The notes beneath the pieces were generated by a model. That model ran no database searches, was not told where the DNA came from, and saw only the letters and a program-made list of their open reading frames with translations. Made by a program: the position numbers and the translations under genes. A DNA stretch of 23,003 bases from a virus. The DNA is taken from positions 1 to 23,003 of IMG/VR virus record IMGVR_UViG_3300005293_000053. The stretch is one strand, 5' to 3'. Positions 1 to 7,744 of this stretch are shown here, piece after piece; within the stretch, counting starts at the first letter, position 1; each line of letters opens with the position of its first letter.

Positions 1-543
1 GGCCGCACTCAGCTCGGTGGCGGGATGCACTACTCTCTCGCGCGCGGGAAGCTGTGCCCTGGCGACGCTCGCATCGACCAGATCTTCGATGTCATCGCGC
101 CGCGGCTCTTCGGGGGTACTCCGACCCCGCCGCCGGTCGTCCCCGTGGACAAGCCGGTCACGCCCCCCGCCCCCGCCTGGCCTCAGATCGACGAGGACGG
201 CAAGTGGGGTGGCGACACGACTGGTCGTCAGCAGGACCGTTCCGGTACCGGCCACGACCGCGTGATCTCGAACCAGTGGCGTTCTCAGTACAACGAGAAC
301 ATCTACTCGGCTGAGTTCAACAAGTCGCTGATCGGTTCCGACCTGATCCGCTGGGCGCAGCGTCGTCTCCAGGCCCTCGGCCTCTACGGCGGCAAGATCG
401 ACGGGCTCGACGGTCACGACACCAACGTCGGCTTCCAGCGGTACTACGGAACGCCGCAGGACGGCATCATCAGTCCGGTGTCGACCGTCGTCAAGGCGAT
501 GCAGCACGAGCTCAACACCAAGAACACGTTCCTCGGTCTCTGA
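1..543 (+). CDS. Endolysin, C-terminal part (amidase-type lysin with wall-binding domain)
   Basis: The frame is open from base 1 to a TGA at 541-543, so the start lies upstream of the window. The first residues contain H-Y-S-L and then G-K-L-C-P-G-D-A. This resembles the C-terminal end of N-acetylmuramoyl-L-alanine amidase (PGRP/Amidase_2) domains, where the Cys of such a CPG motif is a zinc ligand. A Pro-rich linker (PTPPPVVPVDKPVTPPAPA) follows, then a module with D-G-K-W-G, L-I-R-W-A-Q-R-R-L-Q and V-G-F-Q-R-Y-Y-G-T-P-Q-D-G-I motifs, like tandem peptidoglycan-binding repeats of actinophage lysins. Its role would be to cut peptidoglycan at the end of infection. It sits upstream of the head genes, about 20.5 kb from the holin. 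The lysin assignment is fairly sure; the bond it cuts is inferred because most of the catalytic domain is outside. Confidence 0.85.
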   Translation, partial: GRTQLGGGMHYSLARGKLCPGDARIDQIFDVIAPRLFGGTPTPPPVVPVDKPVTPPAPAWPQIDEDGKWGGDTTGRQQDRSGTGHDRVISNQWRSQYNENIYSAEFNKSLIGSDLIRWAQRRLQALGLYGGKIDGLDGHDTNVGFQRYYGTPQDGIISPVSTVVKAMQHELNTKNTFLGL

Positions 544-544
544 C

Positions 545-658
545 ATGAAGAAGGTGTTCGTCGTAGCCGGCGTCATTGGGGCCTGTTGGCTCGCAGTCCT
601 TGTCGTCGGCTACGGCATCATCCAATCGATCAGCGCGCTTCTCGACTCCGACGACTGA
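545..658 (+). CDS. Putative 37-residue single-pass membrane peptide
   Basis: ATG at 545 lies one base after the endolysin stop and reads 37 codons to TGA at 656-658. The product starts MKKVFVVAGVIGACW and is hydrophobic from about residue 4 to 27. It ends in an acidic tail (LLDSDD). This is the topology of a small membrane protein with a short basic N-terminus. There is no clear SD, so translation may be coupled to the endolysin stop. Placement next to a lysin suggests a lysis accessory role (holin-like or regulator), but no family is recognised. It could be chance coding, although it fills most of an otherwise empty gap between two genes. Confidence 0.5.
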   Translation: MKKVFVVAGVIGACWLAVLVVGYGIIQSISALLDSDD

Positions 659-697
659 TCCGTCAAAATGGCAGCAATTCCCTAAGGAGGTGACAGC

Positions 698-1087
698 ATG
701 GCAGACAGCATTCTCGACTCGGTGAAGGCAACACTCGGAATCGAGGCCGACGACCCGTCGTTCGACCGCGAGCTCATCATCTACATCAACGGCGTCTTCA
801 CGAAGCTCACGCAATTGGGCATCGGTCCAGGTCTCGAGAAGCCCAGCACGATCGGCTACAAGATCCAGGACAAGGAGAACGACTGGATGGAGTTCCTTCC
901 ACCCACGATGCTCCTCGAGTCCGTCAAGACGTTCATGTACCTCAGCGTTCGGCTCGTGTTCGATCCGCCGTCTACCTCCTATGGGATCGCCGCCATGAAG
1001 GAGCAGATCGCGGAGCACGAGTGGCGCCTCAACGTGCAGCGAGAGGAGGCAACATGGACCAGTCCGATCCCCTCGACACCGTTCTAG
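698..1087 (+). CDS. Head-tail connector protein (gp6-like)
   Basis: This 129-residue protein starts at an ATG preceded by a strong SD (AAGGAGGTGA, 683-692). The N-terminal part (SILDSVKATLGIEADDPSFDRE) followed by helices with INGVFTKLTQLGIGP and the later VRLVFDPPSTS...EWRLNV region match, from memory, the gp6-like head-tail connector family of siphophages. These proteins form a ring below the portal and help close the filled head. Most of the fold is helical, as expected. It is unusual that the gene lies upstream of the terminase; in most siphophages it follows the capsid gene. Its 3' end overlaps the next gene by 34 bp. The last residues after EEATW look like low-information tail sequence. 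The family call is by recognition of motifs, not by a search. Confidence 0.7.
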   Translation: MADSILDSVKATLGIEADDPSFDRELIIYINGVFTKLTQLGIGPGLEKPSTIGYKIQDKENDWMEFLPPTMLLESVKTFMYLSVRLVFDPPSTSYGIAAMKEQIAEHEWRLNVQREEATWTSPIPSTPF

Positions 1088-1542
1088 CGCACTTCGGCGT
1101 CAAGGGCATGAGGTGGGGGCAGCGCAAGAAGGGCACGGGCAAGCCCAGCTCCCACAAGAAGGGTGATGGGCCCAAGTCGGCTGACGCCGAAGAGGCTCAC
1201 GGCAACAAGGCGAGGGCCAAGGAGAAGGGTGTCCACACTCTCTCCAACGCTGAGCTGAAGAAGGTCAACGAGCGTCTCAACCTCGAGCAGAACTACGCTC
1301 GAATGACGCAGGAGAAGACCAAGCTCGACAAGGGACACAACGCCGTCAAGGTGGCGCTCGGTCTCGTCGGCACGGCAGCTTCTGTGTACACCGCGCTCAA
1401 CAGTCCGATGTTCAAGGCGGGCAAGGCTTTCCTCAACGCGCAGATGGAAGGCGCGTTCGACGCTGCGATCCCGAACGGTTCCGGTGTTCACCGAGCCGTC
1501 AAGGTCGCGGCTGCCGCCGCCGGCCCCAAGCACCGAGCATAA
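1054..1542 (+). CDS. Small virion-module protein with HFGVKGMRWG tag (copy 1)
   Basis: The start is taken at ATG 1054 because GAGAGGAGG (1041-1049) sits just upstream; an in-frame GTG at 1021 has no SD. The product is 162 residues. Residues 13-22 read HFGVKGMRWG, followed by a Lys-rich, polar stretch (about 23-62), a charged helical segment (TLSNAELKKVNERLNLEQNY, about 62-81) and a hydrophobic Ala/Val-rich C-terminal third (about 97-157). Phage proteins beginning with an H-x-G-[VI]-K-G-M-[KR]-W-G motif occur widely near terminase and portal genes, but I know no established function. The charged helix followed by a hydrophobic tail could be a head-interior or scaffold-like protein; that is inference. 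Two further genes in this window (3301-3699 and 3696-4091) carry the same tag, while the rest of the three proteins differs. Confidence 0.75.
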   Translation: MDQSDPLDTVLAHFGVKGMRWGQRKKGTGKPSSHKKGDGPKSADAEEAHGNKARAKEKGVHTLSNAELKKVNERLNLEQNYARMTQEKTKLDKGHNAVKVALGLVGTAASVYTALNSPMFKAGKAFLNAQMEGAFDAAIPNGSGVHRAVKVAAAAAGPKHRA

Positions 1543-1558
1543 GAAGGGAGGATCAGCG

Positions 1559-3304
1559 ATGAGTTTGTCGAACACTGCGACTCCGATCTACTACGGCCGG
1601 TTTCGTGACGCGGTAATTCGCGGAGAGATTCCAGTCAACAAAGAGATCGCAATGGAGATGAATCGCATCGATGATCTCATCGCTGATCCGAACTTCTACT
1701 ACGACGATCTAGCCGTCGAGGGCTTCGTGAAGTACTGCGAGGCCGAACTCACTCTCACGGATGGAAGTGATCTTCATCTCCTTGACTCGTTCAAGGTGTG
1801 GGCCGAGCAGATCTTTGGTTGGTACCACTTTGTGGAGCGTAGCGTCTACGTCCCGTCGGAAGACGGCTCGACAGGCCACTACGTCCGCAAGCAGATCAAG
1901 AAGCGACTGGTCGTAAAGCAGTACCTGATCGTCGCGCGCGGGGCAGCCAAGTCGATGTACGCCGAATGCATCCAGGCGTTCTTCCTCAACGTCGACACGG
2001 CAACCAGTCACCAGATCACGACTGCCCCAACCATGAAGCAGGCGGACGAGGTTATGTCCCCTTTCCGTACTGCGATCACCCGGGCCCGAGGCCCCCTGTT
2101 CAAGTTCCTCGTGGCTGGCTCCATGCAGAACACGACCGGCAATCGCGCCGATCGTCAGAAGCTGGCGTCCACCAAGAAGGGGATCGAGAACTTCCTTACC
2201 GGTTCGCTGCTCGAGGTCCGGCCTATGAGCATCAACAAGCTCCAGGGTCTGCGGCCTAAGATCTCAACAGTCGATGAGTGGCTGTCTGGCGACGTTCGAG
2301 AGGACGTTGTCGGTGCGATCGAGCAGGGAGCCTCCAAGCTTCAGGACTATCTGATCGTCGCGATCTCTTCAGAGGGAACGGTCCGCAACGGATCGGGCGA
2401 CACAATCAAAATGGAACTCGCCAGCATTCTTCGTGGCGACTACATCGCTCCGCACATCTCCATCTGGCACTACAAGCTGGACGATGTGCAGGAAGTCAAC
2501 GATCCGTCGATGTGGTTGAAGGCCAACCCGAACCTTGGGAAGACCGTCACCTACGAGACTTACCAGGAAGACGTCGAACGCGCTGAGAAGGCGCCTGCTA
2601 CTCGGAACGACATCCTCGCCAAGCGGTTTGGGATTCCGATGGAGGGCTTCACCTACTTCTTCACCTACGAAGAGACGCTGCCTCACCCGCGGCGCTCCTT
2701 CTGGAAGCTTCCGTGCGCACTCGGCGCGGACCTTTCCATGGGTGACGACTTCTGTGCATTCACATTCCTCTTCCCGCGCGGCAATGGAACTTTCGGCGTC
2801 AAGACACGAAGCTACATCTCGTCTCTGACCCTCATGAAGCTTCCTGGCGCTATGCGTCAGAAGTACCAGGAGTTCCTCGACGAAGGCAGCCTCTGCGTTC
2901 TCGAATGCACGGTTCTAGACATGATGGAGGTGTATGACGACCTCGATCTGTACATCCAGAGCCAGCAGTACGACGTCCGTTCTCTCGGTTTCGACCCTTA
3001 CAACGCCAAGGAGTTCGTGGCTAGGTGGGAGACCGAGTATGGCCCGTACGCGATCGAGAAGGTCATCCAGGGAGCGCGCACTGAGTCCGTTCCTCTAGGT
3101 GAGTTGAAGGCGCTTGCTGCAGAGCGGTACCTTCTGTTCGACGAGGAGCTGATGTCGTTCGCCATGGGTAATGCGATCACGCTCGAAGACACCAACGGAA
3201 ACCGCAAGCTCATGAAGAAGCGTGCAGACGCGAAAATCGACAACGTGTCCGCGCTCATGGACGCCTATGTCGCCTACAAGCTCAACAAGGAGGCGTTCGA
3301 ATGA
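1559..3304 (+). CDS. Terminase large subunit
   Basis: ATG at 1559 follows the SD AAGGGAGGA and gives 581 residues, usual for the family; an upstream in-frame start at 1484 lies inside the previous gene. The ATPase domain shows a Walker A-like loop (IVARGAAKS, about 124-132), Walker B (ISTVDEW, about 235-241) and a coupling motif (AISSEG, about 268-273). The nuclease domain shows the expected acidic residues: D391 in GADLSMGDD, D479 in LGFDPYNA and D568 in NVSALMDAY. The protein would power DNA packaging through the portal and cut concatemers. The residue before the Walker A lysine is Ala, not the usual Gly. No small terminase subunit is visible in the window. The gene overlaps the next by 4 bp (ATGA). 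Confidence 0.95.
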   Translation: MSLSNTATPIYYGRFRDAVIRGEIPVNKEIAMEMNRIDDLIADPNFYYDDLAVEGFVKYCEAELTLTDGSDLHLLDSFKVWAEQIFGWYHFVERSVYVPSEDGSTGHYVRKQIKKRLVVKQYLIVARGAAKSMYAECIQAFFLNVDTATSHQITTAPTMKQADEVMSPFRTAITRARGPLFKFLVAGSMQNTTGNRADRQKLASTKKGIENFLTGSLLEVRPMSINKLQGLRPKISTVDEWLSGDVREDVVGAIEQGASKLQDYLIVAISSEGTVRNGSGDTIKMELASILRGDYIAPHISIWHYKLDDVQEVNDPSMWLKANPNLGKTVTYETYQEDVERAEKAPATRNDILAKRFGIPMEGFTYFFTYEETLPHPRRSFWKLPCALGADLSMGDDFCAFTFLFPRGNGTFGVKTRSYISSLTLMKLPGAMRQKYQEFLDEGSLCVLECTVLDMMEVYDDLDLYIQSQQYDVRSLGFDPYNAKEFVARWETEYGPYAIEKVIQGARTESVPLGELKALAAERYLLFDEELMSFAMGNAITLEDTNGNRKLMKKRADAKIDNVSALMDAYVAYKLNKEAFE

Positions 3305-3699
3305 GCGAAGTCGATAATTTCCTCGCGCACTACGGCGTGAAGGGGATGCGCTGGGGGCACCGGAAGCCTGATGACTCTGGCGGCGCTGCGCCCAAGAAGC
3401 GTTCTCGCAAAGAGCTTCGCGCGGTGAACAAGGCCGGTCGTGAGAAGTTCAACCAGGATCGAGCCGACAAGGTGCTCGGGGCGGCGCTGAAGAAGGGCGA
3501 TGGCGTGCTGATCAAGACGCACATGCCCTACGACCAGTACCCCACGATCATGAGCGGGAAAGAGTTCACGACATATCTCTCTCGCGGGGGCGCGTTCGAC
3601 ATCCGGATGACGGACATCTACGCGACCAAGGACGAGAAGGCCGGCACCTACGTCCTCAACGACCAGCCCACCGAGCGATACAAGAAGGTGAAAGCATGA
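3301..3699 (+). CDS. Small virion-module protein with HYGVKGMRWG tag (copy 2)
   Basis: This 132-residue protein starts inside the terminase stop (ATGA). Residues 10-19 read HYGVKGMRWG, preceded by an acidic nine-residue leader (MSEVDNFLA). A basic stretch (KKRSRKELRAVNKAGREKF, about 32-50) follows, then a compact mixed alpha/beta-looking region with TYLSRGGAFDIRMTDIYATKDEKAGTYVLND (written with gaps here: TYLSRGGAFD, IRMTDIYATK, GTYVLND). No hydrophobic membrane segment is seen. Outside the tag it does not resemble copy 1 or copy 3. The tight coupling to terminase and portal suggests a packaging or head-assembly role. I do not recognise the C-terminal domain. Confidence 0.75.
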   Translation: MSEVDNFLAHYGVKGMRWGHRKPDDSGGAAPKKRSRKELRAVNKAGREKFNQDRADKVLGAALKKGDGVLIKTHMPYDQYPTIMSGKEFTTYLSRGGAFDIRMTDIYATKDEKAGTYVLNDQPTERYKKVKA

Positions 3700-4091
3700 C
3701 ATCCATGCGTGAAGTCGAAGAGGGTCTCGCCCACTACGGGGTCAAGGGCATGCGGTGGGGCACGCGCCACAACAACACCCGTGACTACAACGGCAAGGAC
3801 TACGCCCGAGACGTCAACCAGTACGGATCTCGCGGAGCCAAGCGCATCGAGGCCCACGTCCAGGGTGGCCGGACCATCGGCAAGGCCCGTAGCAAGGAGT
3901 TCCGGCGGCAGACGGGTCAGGTTGCCGCAGTGGCTGCCGTAGGGCTTGGTCTGACGGTGCTTCCCGGCCTTCTGAAGACCGGAGCTGCCAGCACGCTCAA
4001 TCGTCGACAGGCGAAGGCCGCTGACTGGGAGAACCTGCAGAAGCTCATGGACAAGACCGCGCTCACATCCTACAAGACGCTCGTCCTGTAG
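3696..4091 (+). CDS. Small virion-module protein with HYGVKGMRWG tag (copy 3)
   Basis: The gene overlaps the previous one by 4 bp (ATGA) and encodes 131 residues. An internal ATG at 3705 is a possible later start, but GAAGGTG just upstream of 3696 supports the first. The tag HYGVKGMRWG is at residues 13-22 after an acidic leader (MTSMREVEEGLA). A basic, Arg/Asn-rich region follows (TRHNNTRDYNGKDYARDVN), then KARSKEFRRQ, a hydrophobic segment (about 75-98, QVAAVAAVGLGLTVLPGLL) and a basic amphipathic tail. The hydrophobic segment is long enough to cross or sit in a membrane, which would fit an internal head protein released into the host. That role is speculation. The portal follows after 35 bp. 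Confidence 0.75.
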   Translation: MTSMREVEEGLAHYGVKGMRWGTRHNNTRDYNGKDYARDVNQYGSRGAKRIEAHVQGGRTIGKARSKEFRRQTGQVAAVAAVGLGLTVLPGLLKTGAASTLNRRQAKAADWENLQKLMDKTALTSYKTLVL

Positions 4092-4126
4092 GCATATCCC
4101 TCTCAACTAAGGAAAGGAGGTGAGCG

Positions 4127-5413
4127 ATGGTGGTCAGCATTGGCGGAAGGCTCAAGCACGCTTGGAACGTCTTCTTTGGACGAGACGATGAGCTCCGGAT
4201 GGACTATATTCCGGTAGCGAACTACGGTTCTCGTCCCGATCGACTGCGAATGTCGTTCTCGAGCGAGAAGACGTTCATCTCGTCCATCTACACGCGTATT
4301 GCTATCGATGTGGCAGCGATCACGATGAAGCATATTCGTGTGAACGAGAACGGTCAGTACGTCGAGACCATCGACAGCGGACTGAACAACTGCTTGACCG
4401 TCGAGGCCAATATCGACCAGGCCGCTCGGGCGTTCAAGCAGGATCTCGTCTTGACGATGCTCGACAAGGGCGTCATCGCCGTGGTTCCGGTCGACGTGTC
4501 GATCAATCCGAAGACGTCCGGAAGCTACGACATCCAAACGATGCGTGTCGGAACGATTGTGCAGTGGTACCCGGAGCACGTGCGGGTGAGCCTGTACAAC
4601 GTGAAGACTGCGAAGCGTGAAGAGGTCACGGTTCCCAAGGCGTCGACGGCAATCATTCAGAACCCGCTGTACGAGGTGATGAACGAGCCGAACTCGACTC
4701 TTTCTCGGCTCATCCGGAAGCTCACGCTCCTTGATGCAGTCGACGAGGCGTCCAACGCCGGGAAGCTCGACATCATCATCCAGCTGCCTTACGCGGTCAA
4801 GTCCGAGACGCGTGAGCAGCAGGCCGAACAGCGTCGTGCGGCAATCGAAAAGCAGCTCAGTGGGGCCCGGACCGGTATCGCCTACATCGACGGCACCGAG
4901 AAGATCACCCAGCTGAACCGGCCGGCCGAGAACAACCTCATGGCCCAGATCGAGTACTTGACCGACATGGTCTACGCCCAGTTGGGTCTGACGAAGTCAG
5001 TCTTCGACGGCACTGCCGACGAGAAGACCATGGTCAACTACCACAACAGGACTATCGAGCCGATCCTCACCGCAGTGGTCGAGGCCTTTGCTCGTACGTT
5101 CCTCACCAAGACGGCACGCACCCAGCTTCAGACGGTTGGGTTCATCCGTAACCCCTTCAGCCTGGTCGCTACGGCAGATCTTGCCGAGATCGTGGACAAG
5201 TTCACTCGTAACGAGATCCTTTCGTCCAACGAGGTTCGTGGCATCATCGGATTCGCCCCTTCCAAGGACGCGAAGGCTGACGAGCTCCGCAACAAGAACA
5301 TCCCGGAGCCAGACCCGCAGGTCGAGTCGATGAAGCAGCCTCGCAAGGCTATCGACATCGGTCCAGTGGACCTGAAGCAGATCGAACCCCCTCCGAAGCA
5401 AGCCGCGAACTAG
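4127..5413 (+). CDS. Portal protein (HK97/SPP1-like phage portal family)
   Basis: ATG at 4127 is preceded by a near-perfect SD (AAAGGAGGTGA). The 428-residue product has the portal features: an N-terminal segment with FFGRDDELRMDY, the helical SSIYTRIAIDVAAITMKHI region, a central beta-rich domain with VQWYPEHVRVSLY, and the helical core with NNLMAQIEYLTDMVYAQLGLTKSVFDG (about 269-295 when read through) and a NYHNRTIEPIL helix. The C-terminus is Pro-rich and polar. Twelve copies form the ring through which DNA enters and leaves the head. Its place between the terminase and the protease-capsid gene is canonical. Confidence 0.92.
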   Translation: MVVSIGGRLKHAWNVFFGRDDELRMDYIPVANYGSRPDRLRMSFSSEKTFISSIYTRIAIDVAAITMKHIRVNENGQYVETIDSGLNNCLTVEANIDQAARAFKQDLVLTMLDKGVIAVVPVDVSINPKTSGSYDIQTMRVGTIVQWYPEHVRVSLYNVKTAKREEVTVPKASTAIIQNPLYEVMNEPNSTLSRLIRKLTLLDAVDEASNAGKLDIIIQLPYAVKSETREQQAEQRRAAIEKQLSGARTGIAYIDGTEKITQLNRPAENNLMAQIEYLTDMVYAQLGLTKSVFDGTADEKTMVNYHNRTIEPILTAVVEAFARTFLTKTARTQLQTVGFIRNPFSLVATADLAEIVDKFTRNEILSSNEVRGIIGFAPSKDAKADELRNKNIPEPDPQVESMKQPRKAIDIGPVDLKQIEPPPKQAAN

Positions 5414-5435
5414 TAAAGCAGAAAGGAACTTCAAA

Positions 5436-7394
5436 ATGGTACCCAATTTCAGTGGTTGGGCCACCGTCGCGGGCGTCAAGTGCGCTGACGGTCGCACGAT
5501 CATGAAGGATGCGTTCAAGCACCAGGACAAGGTGCGAGTTCCGCTGATGTGGCAGCACCAGGACGACTCTCCGGAGAACGTTCTCGGCTACGCCATCCTC
5601 GAGCACCGCGAGCAGGGTGTCTACACCCAGGCGTGGTTCAACGAGACCCCGGCGGGACAGAACGCGCGCGCCCTCGTCGAGCACGGGGACATCACCAACC
5701 TCTCGATCCGGGCCAACAACCTGGTCGAGAAGAACAAGAACGTGATGCACGGCAACATCCGGGAAGTCAGCCTCGTGCTGGCCGGTGCCAACATCGGCGC
5801 GTTCATCGACAACGTCAACCTCGAGCACGGCGAGAGCGACGACCAGCCCATCGAGGAGGCCATCATCTACACGGGACAGCCGCTCTCGCTCTCGCACGCC
5901 GAGGACGACAGCAACGACGAGACCGTTCAGGACGTCTACGACTCCATGAACGACAAGCAGAAGAACGTGGTTGCGTTCCTCGTTGGCGAGGCGCTCGAGA
6001 GCGTCCAGCACAGCGACGACAGCGACGACATCACCGGCGACGCCTCGGGCGACGACCAGAACGACGACGACGCCACCGGCGACGACGACAACATCGAGCA
6101 CAGCAACCAGAAGGGCACCATCGTGACCAACGTCTTCGACCGCACCGACGAGAACCGCGCCGGCGGCGGCACCCACCTGTCCCACGCCCAGCTGATGACG
6201 ATCGTCGGCGACGCGAAGAAGTCCGGCTCCTTCAAGGAGGCGTTCCTCGCCCACGCGGACGAGTACGGCATCACCAACATCGAGATGCTGTTCCCGGACG
6301 CCACGCTGGTCCAGAACACGCCCGAGTGGATCACCCGCCGGATGGAGTGGGTCGGCCCGGTGCTCAACGGCGCCCGCCACCTCCCGTACTCGCGCATCAA
6401 GACCCGCACCGCGGACCTGACGCACGAGGAGGCCCGTGCCAAGGGCTACATCAAGGGCAACCTGAAGAAGGAGCAGTTCTTCGCGATCGCCCAGCGTGAG
6501 ACCACGCCCAAGACGATCTACAAGAAGCAGAAGCTCGACCGTGACGACATCATCGACATCACGGACTTCGACATCGTCGCCTGGATCTGGCAGGAGATGC
6601 GGTTCATGCTCAACGAGGAGATCGCCCGTGCGATCCTCGTGGGCGACGGCCGTGAGGTGGACGACGAGGACAAGATCGACGAGACCAAGATCCGTCCGAT
6701 CGCGTTCGACGACCAGTTCTACACGGACGTCGTCGTCATCCCCAACGCCACGACTGCCGCGGACACGGTCGACCTGATCATCCGTGGTCGTGACAAGTAC
6801 CTCGGTGCTGGTGACCCCACGGCCTTCATGACCCGGGCGACCTACAACGACTTCCTCCTCATCAAGGACGGTCAGCAGCGTCGTCTGTACAACAACCGTG
6901 CGGACGTCGCGGCGGCGCTCGAGGCCAGCTCCATCGTCCTCGTCCCGATCCTCGAGGGCGTCAAGACGGACGACGGCGACCTGCTCGTCATCTTCGTCAA
7001 CATGTCGGACTACGCGATCGGTACGGACAAGGGTGGCCAGATCACCACGTTCGACGACTTCGACATCGACTACAACCAGTACAAGTACCTGATCGAGGGT
7101 CGCCTGTCGGGCGCCCTGATCTCGCACAAGACCGCTCAGGTCATCGTCCGCGGCCCGGCCACGGCGCAGACCAAGGTCACCCCGACGGCTCCGACCTTCG
7201 TCGTGGCCACGGGCGTCACCACCATCCCGACCAAGACCGGTGTGGTCTACAAGGACGGCGCGGGCACCACGCTCACCGCCGGCCCGCAGGCTGCCATCGC
7301 GTCGGGCGCGACCATCGAGATCGTCGCCTCGCCGGCGGCGGGCTACGTGTTCCCGCACGGCACCGACGAGGACTGGTCCTTCACGCGCGCGTGA
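5436..7394 (+). CDS. Prohead protease - major capsid protein fusion with C-terminal accessory domain
   Basis: One 652-codon frame starts after a GAAAGGA SD. Residues 1-125 are an HK97-type (S78) prohead protease: the His in MWQHQ (H41), the Ser in NLSIR (S90) and the Glu in REVSLV (E110) fit the conserved positions. An acidic linker rich in Asp (about 157-222) follows. Residues about 227-575 look like an HK97-fold capsid protein (VFDRTDENRAGGG, then EWITRRMEWVGPVL, FDIVAWIWQEMRFMLNEEIA and a C-terminal FDDFDIDYNQYKYLIEGRL part). Residues 580-652 form a small beta-rich domain with TIPTKTGVVYKDG and SPAAGYVFP motifs, similar to the tail of the 8045-8905 protein. The single frame means protease and shell are made in equal amounts and must be separated, presumably by self-cleavage near the linker. 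Codon use is strongly biased to C-ending codons, as expected for the most abundant virion protein. Confidence 0.9.
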   Translation: MVPNFSGWATVAGVKCADGRTIMKDAFKHQDKVRVPLMWQHQDDSPENVLGYAILEHREQGVYTQAWFNETPAGQNARALVEHGDITNLSIRANNLVEKNKNVMHGNIREVSLVLAGANIGAFIDNVNLEHGESDDQPIEEAIIYTGQPLSLSHAEDDSNDETVQDVYDSMNDKQKNVVAFLVGEALESVQHSDDSDDITGDASGDDQNDDDATGDDDNIEHSNQKGTIVTNVFDRTDENRAGGGTHLSHAQLMTIVGDAKKSGSFKEAFLAHADEYGITNIEMLFPDATLVQNTPEWITRRMEWVGPVLNGARHLPYSRIKTRTADLTHEEARAKGYIKGNLKKEQFFAIAQRETTPKTIYKKQKLDRDDIIDITDFDIVAWIWQEMRFMLNEEIARAILVGDGREVDDEDKIDETKIRPIAFDDQFYTDVVVIPNATTAADTVDLIIRGRDKYLGAGDPTAFMTRATYNDFLLIKDGQQRRLYNNRADVAAALEASSIVLVPILEGVKTDDGDLLVIFVNMSDYAIGTDKGGQITTFDDFDIDYNQYKYLIEGRLSGALISHKTAQVIVRGPATAQTKVTPTAPTFVVATGVTTIPTKTGVVYKDGAGTTLTAGPQAAIASGATIEIVASPAAGYVFPHGTDEDWSFTRA

Positions 7395-7417
7395 GGCCCT
7401 GATCGGTAGCCACTGAC

Positions 7418-7744
7418 ATGCCCAAGTTTTACGGGGATATTGGCTACGCGGGCGATCCGGTGGAGACAGCTCCGGGTGTTTGGACAAACCCCATCGTCGT
7501 GCGAAAGCACAAGGGTGAGGTTATCCGTAACTCACGAAAGCTGGAAGAGGCTGACAAGGTCAACATGGACTTGTCGGTCGGGAACTCCATATCCATCGTC
7601 GCGGATGCCTATGCTCGCGAACACTTTTGGGCTATGCGGTACATCAAGTGGTCGGGGGTGCTCTGGGTGGTCAGCAATGTCACCGTAGAGCACCCCCGGC
7701 TTATCTTGAGGCTGGGAGGTGTATACAATGGCCCAACGGGTTGA
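7418..7744 (+). CDS. Neck protein, head-closure-like
   Basis: This 108-residue protein starts 23 bp after the capsid stop; no strong SD is visible. It has a mostly beta-strand pattern: VVRKHKGEVIRNSRKLEEADKVNMDLSVGNSISIVADAYAREHF can be read as successive strands, followed by MRYIKWSGVLWVVSNV and a conserved-looking end, HPRLILRLGGVYNG. From memory this matches a common small siphophage protein encoded between capsid and tail tube, thought to be in the head-tail interface. The exact role (stopper or adaptor) is inferred from place and size. Its end overlaps the next gene by 17 bp. Confidence 0.6.
   Translation: MPKFYGDIGYAGDPVETAPGVWTNPIVVRKHKGEVIRNSRKLEEADKVNMDLSVGNSISIVADAYAREHFWAMRYIKWSGVLWVVSNVTVEHPRLILRLGGVYNGPTG

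Noticed and set aside
1484-1558. An earlier start for the terminase
   Set aside because: The in-frame codon lies within the preceding gene and has no SD, while ATG 1559 has a good one and the expected N-terminus.
5349-7487. A 712-codon open frame on the - strand
   Set aside because: It is antisense to the capsid gene. The strong C-ending codon bias of that gene removes stops on the opposite strand. The translation is low-complexity (Val/Leu/Asp/Arg) with no SD.
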